From: an uncultured Rothia sp.
Lineage (GTDB): Bacteria; Actinomycetota; Actinomycetes; Actinomycetales; Micrococcaceae
Reading direction: 5' to 3'
Assembly: GCA_937935205.1 (NCBI GenBank)
Contig: CALGXU010000124.1
Location: 1-9,683, forward strand
Length of the DNA stretch: 9,683 nucleotides
The notes under the pieces were generated by a model that did no database searches, was not told the origin of the DNA, and worked only from the letters and a program-made list of their open reading frames with translations. Both the position numbers and the translations under genes were made by a program. Below are positions 5,986 to 9,683 of the stretch, piece after piece; the first letter of the stretch is position 1, and every line of letters starts with the position of its first letter.

Positions 5986-7200
5986 TTAGCGCTCCTTCAG
6001 CTTCACGACGGTACCTGCCTTGAGTTCTGCAGCGGGGTTGACAAGCTCGCAGATTCCGGCGGAGCACACACCGAGGGTGACGGGAACGCTCTGACCGTTC
6101 TCCAGGGTGATGGAGTGCGTTCCGTTTTCTTCGGTTTTGACGGCGGCTTCAAGCACTGCGAGGGCGTTTTCAGCGCCTCGGTTGAGAGTGACGGTTGCTT
6201 GAAAACGTGTTGATGCCGTCGTGTTTTCCGGCAAGTCGATTGTGATGGGGTAGCGTTTCCGTGCGGTAGCTCCCGGTGCGGAGGTATCGCTGTTAGGTCG
6301 CGCGCTGTTCTGCGCACCGTTGGAGGCACCTGCGTTAGCGCCGCCGTCAGCGTTAGTTGAGCCTTCGGGTGTGAGGGCCGCGCCCAGGGTGCCTTCGAGC
6401 GAACTTCCGTTATCGGTAAGAATCTGGACTTTCTGTCCCTCAGCGAGTTCATTGCTGAGAGCGCTACCGTCCGCGGAGAGTACCAGACGGTATCCACCCG
6501 CGGATAGGGTGCACAGCGCCGGAGTTGAGGTTTGGCCTTTGGTGCCGCAGCTGTTGTCTACGGTGTATTCATTGCCGTCAGCGAAGAGGTATTCAGAGAG
6601 CGGCAGTGCGGTGCTGTAGCGTCCTTCTTCGGTTCGGTCAGTATCCCCGGGAGGGTAGTAGCCACGATCCAGGTAGAAACGGTAGACAGCGTTGGCGGTT
6701 GCTTCGCCGTAGTTTCCTTCCTCATCCCAGATGCTGTAGCCGAGTGATTCCAGAGCTTCTTGGAGCTGTTTAACGTCATCGCCGCGTGCGCCTACGGCAA
6801 GGTCGCGGTAGGCGGGAATACTACCCTTGAACGCAATGATGGGACGCTCATTGATAGTGGTGATAATTGAGCCGTTACTCAGCTGGGTGCCCGCTTTGGC
6901 GCCGTCCCTGGTCACCACCCCTTGAGGGGTTCCTACGGTGTAGCTTCGAGCGGGTGACACGCTGACTTCTCCCGAGTAGGTGCGGGTAACAGTCTGCGTG
7001 CTGATGCGGGTTGTTAGTTGCGCGGCGCGGGACGGCTGCGCATTGGATTCAACATTGGTGCGTAGCCCCGTATTAAGTGCGTAGATGGAGAACCCGCCGG
7101 TGATGACGAGCAGAATGACGAGCACTGGAACCAGGTAGGCGCGTATGGTTGCCGTCGTGGCGGCGCGGCGGGGGTTTTCTGAACTCTGCTGCGTGTTCAT
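5986..7200 (-). CDS. Membrane-fusion (HlyD-like) protein with peptidoglycan-binding domain
   Basis: This 404-aa protein is the periplasmic-side adaptor of the exporter. A cytoplasmic N-terminus is followed by one membrane helix (about residues 21-41) and then an extracellular part. A short beta-rich segment (about 64-125) precedes a PG_binding_1-like domain at about 138-180, 'GARGDDVKQLQEALESLGY' followed by 'GNYGEATANAVYRF'. After it come beta-rich adaptor stretches ('LVLSADGSALSNELAEGQKVQIL' start 239), a low-complexity Asn/Gly/Ala/Ser linker at about 279-312, and a C-terminal beta-domain. Two close Cys pairs (218/230 and 379/384) could be disulfides. In Gram-positive bacteria such adaptors commonly sit beside MacB-type ATPase and permease genes, as here. 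The start ATG 7200-7198 has AAAGGTG at 7212-7206. The TAA is one base from the ATPase ATG. Confidence 0.85.
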   Translation of the reverse strand: MNTQQSSENPRRAATTATIRAYLVPVLVILLVITGGFSIYALNTGLRTNVESNAQPSRAAQLTTRISTQTVTRTYSGEVSVSPARSYTVGTPQGVVTRDGAKAGTQLSNGSIITTINERPIIAFKGSIPAYRDLAVGARGDDVKQLQEALESLGYSIWDEEGNYGEATANAVYRFYLDRGYYPPGDTDRTEEGRYSTALPLSEYLFADGNEYTVDNSCGTKGQTSTPALCTLSAGGYRLVLSADGSALSNELAEGQKVQILTDNGSSLEGTLGAALTPEGSTNADGGANAGASNGAQNSARPNSDTSAPGATARKRYPITIDLPENTTASTRFQATVTLNRGAENALAVLEAAVKTEENGTHSITLENGQSVPVTLGVCSAGICELVNPAAELKAGTVVKLKER

Positions 7201-7232
7201 GGGTTCACCTTTCTGCGGTGAAATATGGGGTG

Positions 7233-7261
7233 GGACTAGGGGTAATTGCTGAGGGTAACAA
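7233..7261 (-). promoter_or_regulatory. Weak candidate promoter for the adaptor-ATPase-permease genes
   Basis: On the minus strand TTGTTA (7261-7256) is followed after 17 bp by TAGTCC (7238-7233). The -35 is fair and the -10 poor. It lies between the hairpin at 7289-7334 and the adaptor start, where a separate promoter would be needed if that hairpin terminates fully. Confidence 0.2.
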
Positions 7262-7288
7262 CGTGGCGGGGACTGAATAAAGGGGTGT

Positions 7289-7334
7289 ATCCTCTGCTCT
7301 CATCCGCGGGTGAAAGCGGTTGAGAGCAGAGGAT
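7289..7334 (-). terminator. Intergenic hairpin between lipoprotein and adaptor genes (terminator or attenuator)
   Basis: A perfect 14-bp stem (7289-7302 with 7321-7334) has a further CCGC/GCGG helix in its loop (7304-7307 with 7316-7319). Reading on the minus strand, the hairpin is followed by ACACCCCTTTATT, so its U-run is displaced and weak. It lies about 100 bp after the lipoprotein stop and about 90 bp before the adaptor ATG. It probably lowers, rather than stops, read-through, making the lipoprotein more abundant than the exporter. It could also stabilise the upstream mRNA. Confidence 0.6.
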
Positions 7335-7392
7335 CGGTGGAAAAATCTCGCTAGAAAATGTCCAACGAGGAATCAGCGTTTACTATTTACCG

Positions 7393-7448
7393 TTGGCTAG
7401 TTGCCCTTGGCTAGTTGCCCTTGGCTAGTTGCCCTTGGCTAGTTGCCG
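7393..7448. repeat. 14-bp tandem repeat, four copies, across the lipoprotein stop codon
   Basis: The unit TTGGCTAGTTGCCC (plus strand) occurs at 7393-7406, 7407-7420, 7421-7434 and 7435-7448. The first three are identical, and the fourth differs only in its last base. A fifth, degenerate start (TTGAGTAG) follows inside the gene. On the minus strand each unit carries TAG (at 7441, 7427, 7413 and 7399), and since 14 is not a multiple of three, these stops close all three frames. The gene's stop codon is in the coding-side copy, so the array probably arose by duplication of the gene's last codons. Confidence 0.9.
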
Positions 7449-8341
7449 TTGAGTAGAGCTGCGGCACGCTCCTGGGCCTGACGTTCGATGTCGCGTACTT
7501 CAAGGATGAGCGGCTCATGCTCATTGAGCCAGGTCGCAGCCTTTTCGTAGTAGATATTCTGTGCTTTAGTCAGGATTCCAGTGGACTTTTGGCAGTTGTA
7601 GTCAGCATGAGCTAGGGCCTGCTCTTCCGCATTAGCGGCGGCATTGGTTGCCTTGTACTTACCCCAGATTTTCTGTGCGTAGCTGGGAGCATCTCCGAAG
7701 TGCTGGATGTCGGCGTATCCGCTTTCTTTCATGCATGCACCGTAGGTGGTGTCATCGCGGTAGTATTTCCCCATTTCTTCTACCGCGTTATTTTTGGATC
7801 CACCCGTGGTGAGCTCATTAATGAAGTTGGTGTATTTGAGGTAGTTTTCTGTTGAGCCGAAGACAGCCTCTGCCGCACGTCCCAGGCATGAATCTGTTGC
7901 CATGCCGACCTGGGCACCGTTACTCAGCGTGATGGTGACAGTTTTGCTGTCTGCGGCTTGGGGGTCACCTTGGAACGCCTTGCGATATGCCGGGTTTTCC
8001 ATCGCGGGTTCATTGCTGGAGCTAGCGTTGTCCTGCCGGGTGAATAAGTACCCTCGGGTGGCCGCTTCTTCGCTGGGGAGGTAGGCATCACTCATCGCAA
8101 GTTCAAGAACGGAGGCACCGGAAATAATGTTCTGACTACCGGAGTAGGTGAAGGACTTCTCACTCATGCACTTTTTGACCTCGTTGACGAGGGCCACGTT
8201 AATATCCGGGGAGGGATTCTCGTAGCTTGCCAGGACATTGCGAATGTCTTGCTTAACTTCAACGGTGGTGGAGCAACTCGATACACCCAGACAGCAGGCA
8301 ATACCGATAAGGGCGAGGGGTGTGAAGGGCTTCTTTGCCAT
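7439..8341 (-). CDS. Secreted lipoprotein of unknown function, first gene of the exporter locus
   Basis: The product is 300 aa with a lipoprotein signal: basic start 'MAKK', hydrophobic 'LALIGIACCLG', and lipobox 'VSSC' with lipidated Cys at 23. The mature protein has four further Cys (58, 152, 203, 250). Two occur in a repeated motif CMx3[SG][FY]: 'CMSEKSF' (58-64) and 'CMKESGY' (203-209). I have an impression of similar paired motifs in other actinobacterial lipoproteins but cannot name a family. The last 50 residues are charged and helical. I chose ATG 8341-8339 because AAAGGTG lies six bases upstream, just as before the adaptor gene; an in-frame TTG at 8359 would overlap that SD. The gene precedes the adaptor by 238 bp in the same direction. 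A role as substrate-binding or accessory partner of the exporter is inference from position only. Confidence 0.82.
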   Translation of the reverse strand: MAKKPFTPLALIGIACCLGVSSCSTTVEVKQDIRNVLASYENPSPDINVALVNEVKKCMSEKSFTYSGSQNIISGASVLELAMSDAYLPSEEAATRGYLFTRQDNASSSNEPAMENPAYRKAFQGDPQAADSKTVTITLSNGAQVGMATDSCLGRAAEAVFGSTENYLKYTNFINELTTGGSKNNAVEEMGKYYRDDTTYGACMKESGYADIQHFGDAPSYAQKIWGKYKATNAAANAEEQALAHADYNCQKSTGILTKAQNIYYEKAATWLNEHEPLILEVRDIERQAQERAAALLNGN

Positions 8342-8386
8342 GGACTTCACCTTTCTCAAGCATCATTGATGGGCGAGAACCGGCAG

Positions 8387-8402
8387 CGATACGAGCGTAT
8401 CG
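8387..8402. promoter_or_regulatory. Palindrome CGATACG-AG-CGTATCG, candidate operator
   Basis: A perfect inverted repeat with 7-bp arms and a 2-bp centre lies in the 5' leader of the lipoprotein gene, 46 bp before its ATG. Its shape fits a dimeric TetR- or MarR-like repressor site acting on the locus. No such regulator is encoded in the window except the GntR protein, whose family usually prefers a different core. As RNA it would form only a very tight, 2-nt-loop hairpin, so a DNA site is more plausible. Confidence 0.45.
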
Positions 8403-8481
8403 TGAGGGCTATCTACAGACCAGCTATATGGTGTGAACCTGCGTTTTGCGGAGTAGAAGCATCATGAGCCGATTACTAAGT

Positions 8482-8510
8482 ATGATAGAGGACAACCCCC
8501 CCCCGTACAA
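8482..8510 (-). promoter_or_regulatory. Sigma-70-type promoter of the lipoprotein/exporter locus with homopolymer in the spacer
   Basis: On the minus strand TTGTAC (8510-8505) and TATCAT (8487-8482, five of six consensus bases) are exactly 17 bp apart, the optimal spacing. Nine of the spacer bases are a G run (8504-8496). Transcription should start near 8475, giving a leader of about 134 nt. Gain or loss of one G would shift spacing to 18 or 16, so promoter strength may be phase-variable. Confidence 0.6.
8496..8504. repeat. Homopolymer tract C9 (G9 on minus strand)
   Basis: Nine consecutive Cs, the longest mononucleotide run I saw in the window, lie between the -35 and -10 boxes of the lipoprotein promoter. 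Runs of this type and length are prone to slippage in replication. The exact count may also be uncertain from sequencing. Confidence 0.9.
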
Positions 8511-8576
8511 TAGACACACAAGATGTATTTATGACGTGTAGCACCTATAAGAATGCATGTAAAAGAGCTTATGGAT

Positions 8577-8624
8577 TAAAGGGCGGTACCCCGGAAGAAT
8601 GACCTTCCGAGGCACCGCCCTTTA
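8577..8624 (-). terminator. Terminator hairpin of the GntR gene; inverted copy 2 of the 3991-4038 element
   Basis: A 21-bp stem (8577-8597 with 8604-8624) has two mismatches (8588/8613 and 8591/8610) and loop AATGAC. It lies 33 bp beyond the GntR stop. It equals the reverse complement of 3991-4038 at 46 of 48 positions; the two differences (A at 8588 and at 8610) are what break two base pairs here. The adjoining ATAGC is also shared (3986-3990 and 8625-8629 inverted). Confidence 0.8.
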
Positions 8625-8657
8625 GCTATGTGGGGTTATGAGGCTGAGAGGCGCACC

Positions 8658-9521
8658 TTACCCGTTGTGTGCGTCTTCATCATGTACGTTCTCGTGGCAC
8701 AAATCCTCGTGCAGAATATCCCGCGCCGGATGCTGCCGCGCCCGCTCCTCCGCAGCACGGTCAGACAGCGAATAAAACCACGTAATGTGCTCGCACACCC
8801 GCTCGTAGGCCGCCTGCTCATCGTGAGAGGCAATCGCCTCAATAATGCCGTAATGCTGCTGCTGCAACGTGCGCTTGACCGCCTCCCAATCCTTCAAGAA
8901 AGGAACCGCCTCCTGCACATAACTCATCGTCGCCATGTGCAGAGAGTCAATCACCGTATCAAGCACAATATTGCCGCCAAGCTTCGACAGCTCATAGTGA
9001 AAACGCGTATCGCAGAAATGGAAACGCTCATCGCTGATCTGCTCATCCATCTCCGCCAGATGCACGCGCGCCCGCTCCAGCGCCGCTTCACGCTCCGGGG
9101 AATCCGGCGCCGCAGCTGCCGCACGTGCCGCAGGACCCTCCAACAGCAGGCGGGTTGAGACAACGTCCTTCACCGGCAGGCTACGGGTCGCAATGTGCAT
9201 GCGCAGCGCCCAGCTGAGCGCATCCGACGGCTCAGAAATGATAATCGCGCCCGACTTCGGTCCCGAACCGGTGCTGGAACGAATCAGACCCAGCGCGTTC
9301 AAAACCCTCAACCCCTCACGGACCGAGGGGCGCGAAATACCGTGCCGTGCCGCCAGCTCACGCTCGGACGGGAGCTTATCACCCACACGCAACTCACCCA
9401 GGCGCAGACGCCGCTCAAAGGTCTCCAGAATGATGCTGTAGCTGCGGTCCGCCAGAATCGGCTGACGCTCAACCACAGGGGGCGCCTCTGCAGGCTGGGT
9501 GTCGTCAAAAGAACGAGGCAT
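8658..9521 (-). CDS. GntR-family transcriptional regulator, FadR/FCD subfamily
   Basis: This 287-aa DNA-binding repressor or activator responds to a small acid or sugar acid. The N-terminal winged helix spans about residues 28-98: 'RLGELRVGDKLPSERELAARHGISRPSVREGLRVLNALGLI' begins near 40, with the GntR 'LPSERELA...SRPSVREGLRVL' pattern. The C-terminal FCD all-helical ligand domain (about 115-255) keeps the usual metal ligands: D171 and H175 in 'DTRFHYEL', H223 in 'QQHYGIIEAI' and H245 in 'CEHITWF'. I chose ATG 9521-9519 because AGGAGA lies at 9531-9526; the open frame continues to 9668 but runs through a terminator. The tail after residue 262 is atypical: 'HEDLCHENVHDEDAHNG' has four His and a Cys among acidic residues. 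Its target genes are not evident. It ends 299 bp from the lipoprotein start, separated by a hairpin. Confidence 0.9.
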   Translation of the reverse strand: MPRSFDDTQPAEAPPVVERQPILADRSYSIILETFERRLRLGELRVGDKLPSERELAARHGISRPSVREGLRVLNALGLIRSSTGSGPKSGAIIISEPSDALSWALRMHIATRSLPVKDVVSTRLLLEGPAARAAAAAPDSPEREAALERARVHLAEMDEQISDERFHFCDTRFHYELSKLGGNIVLDTVIDSLHMATMSYVQEAVPFLKDWEAVKRTLQQQHYGIIEAIASHDEQAAYERVCEHITWFYSLSDRAAEERARQHPARDILHEDLCHENVHDEDAHNG

Positions 9522-9531
9522 ACTCTCTCCT

Positions 9532-9550
9532 GATAACGAGGCGGATAACG
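9532..9550. promoter_or_regulatory. Direct repeat GATAACG, two copies 12 bp apart, upstream of the GntR gene
   Basis: GATAACG occurs at 9532-9538 and 9544-9550, beginning 11 bp before the start codon and next to the SD. It may be an autoregulatory site, although GntR/FCD proteins normally bind inverted repeats. No clear -10/-35 pair was found between here and the terminator at 9619. Confidence 0.25.
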
Positions 9551-9618
9551 GAAAAAAGTCTCGACTCAGCATGTTCCCGAAAACTATCGGGGCAACCTGC
9601 CGAGCCATAAAGGGGCAG

Positions 9619-9659
9619 AAAAAGCGGGGCGGCAGAACCGAGAAGGTTCGCCGCCCCGC
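9619..9659 (-). terminator. Strong Rho-independent terminator of a gene beyond the right edge
   Basis: Arms 9624-9639 and 9645-9659 form a 15-bp stem with one bulged A (9634) and a 5-nt loop. On the minus strand the hairpin is followed directly by TTTTT (9623-9619). It therefore ends a minus-strand transcript entering from outside the window, so the GntR gene needs its own promoter between about 9522 and 9618. Confidence 0.85.
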
Positions 9660-9683
9660 CGTGGCCACCGGAAAATACCGGGG

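Noticed and set aside
7391..7448. Short repeats as a CRISPR array
   Set aside because: The units are only 14 bp and directly contiguous without spacers, so this is a tandem repeat.
8424..8465. Minus-strand 13-codon frame (MMLLLRKTQVHTI) in the lipoprotein leader, a possible leader peptide
   Set aside because: It has no SD, begins only about 10 nt from the predicted transcript start and shows no regulatory codon run. Its ATGATGCTT start recurs at 8366-8358 out of frame, so I regard both as chance.
8628..9158. Plus-strand open frame of 176 codons opposite the GntR gene
   Set aside because: It is an Arg/Leu-rich antisense shadow with no SD; the minus-strand frame carries all conserved motifs.
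9522..9668. 49-residue N-terminal extension of the GntR regulator
   Set aside because: It would cover a strong terminator with a T-run, and the ATG at 9521 has a good SD.

Overview
The window looks like chromosome from a moderately high-GC actinobacterium. The coding style, short intergenic spaces, GC-rich hairpins and gene mix (class II asparaginase, SemiSWEET, purD, purC, MacB-type ABC exporter, FCD-type GntR regulator) fit Micrococcaceae, and Rothia is my best guess. That assignment is inference from recall, not a database result. Nothing in the window is phage or insertion-sequence machinery.

Left part (1-1075). The minus strand carries the first 152 codons of an L-asparaginase II-type gene that runs off the left edge. 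It is followed by about 600 bp of non-coding or decayed DNA. This stretch holds two related palindromes (RTGAAT-n-ATTCAY) near a plausible asparaginase promoter, a probable remnant of an acyltransferase-3 membrane protein, and two small tandem repeats.

Housekeeping part (1076-4038). The plus strand carries a SemiSWEET sugar transporter, purD and purC, each with its own hairpin terminator. PurD attaches glycine to phosphoribosylamine and PurC makes SAICAR, so both serve de novo purine synthesis. They are separated by a terminator and are probably transcribed independently. purD has no Shine-Dalgarno sequence and may be leaderless.

Accessory part (4039-8576). The minus strand carries a four-gene envelope system, read right to left: a 300-aa lipoprotein of no family I can name, a membrane-fusion protein with a peptidoglycan-binding domain, an ABC ATPase and a MacB/FtsX-type permease. 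The last three are translationally coupled (TAA-A-ATG and TAG-ATG junctions). The lipoprotein gene is separated from them by a 14-bp perfect hairpin, and a four-copy 14-bp tandem repeat straddles its stop codon. Its promoter (TTGTAC-17-TATCAT) has a run of nine G/C pairs inside the spacer. This is a classic arrangement for phase variation by slipped-strand mispairing and is the most interesting signal here. The block is bracketed by two inverted, nearly identical 48-bp hairpins (3991-4038 and 8577-8624).

Right part (8577-9683). The minus strand carries a FadR/FCD-subfamily GntR regulator with an unusual His/acid-rich tail. Beyond it lies a strong minus-strand terminator that belongs to a gene outside the window.
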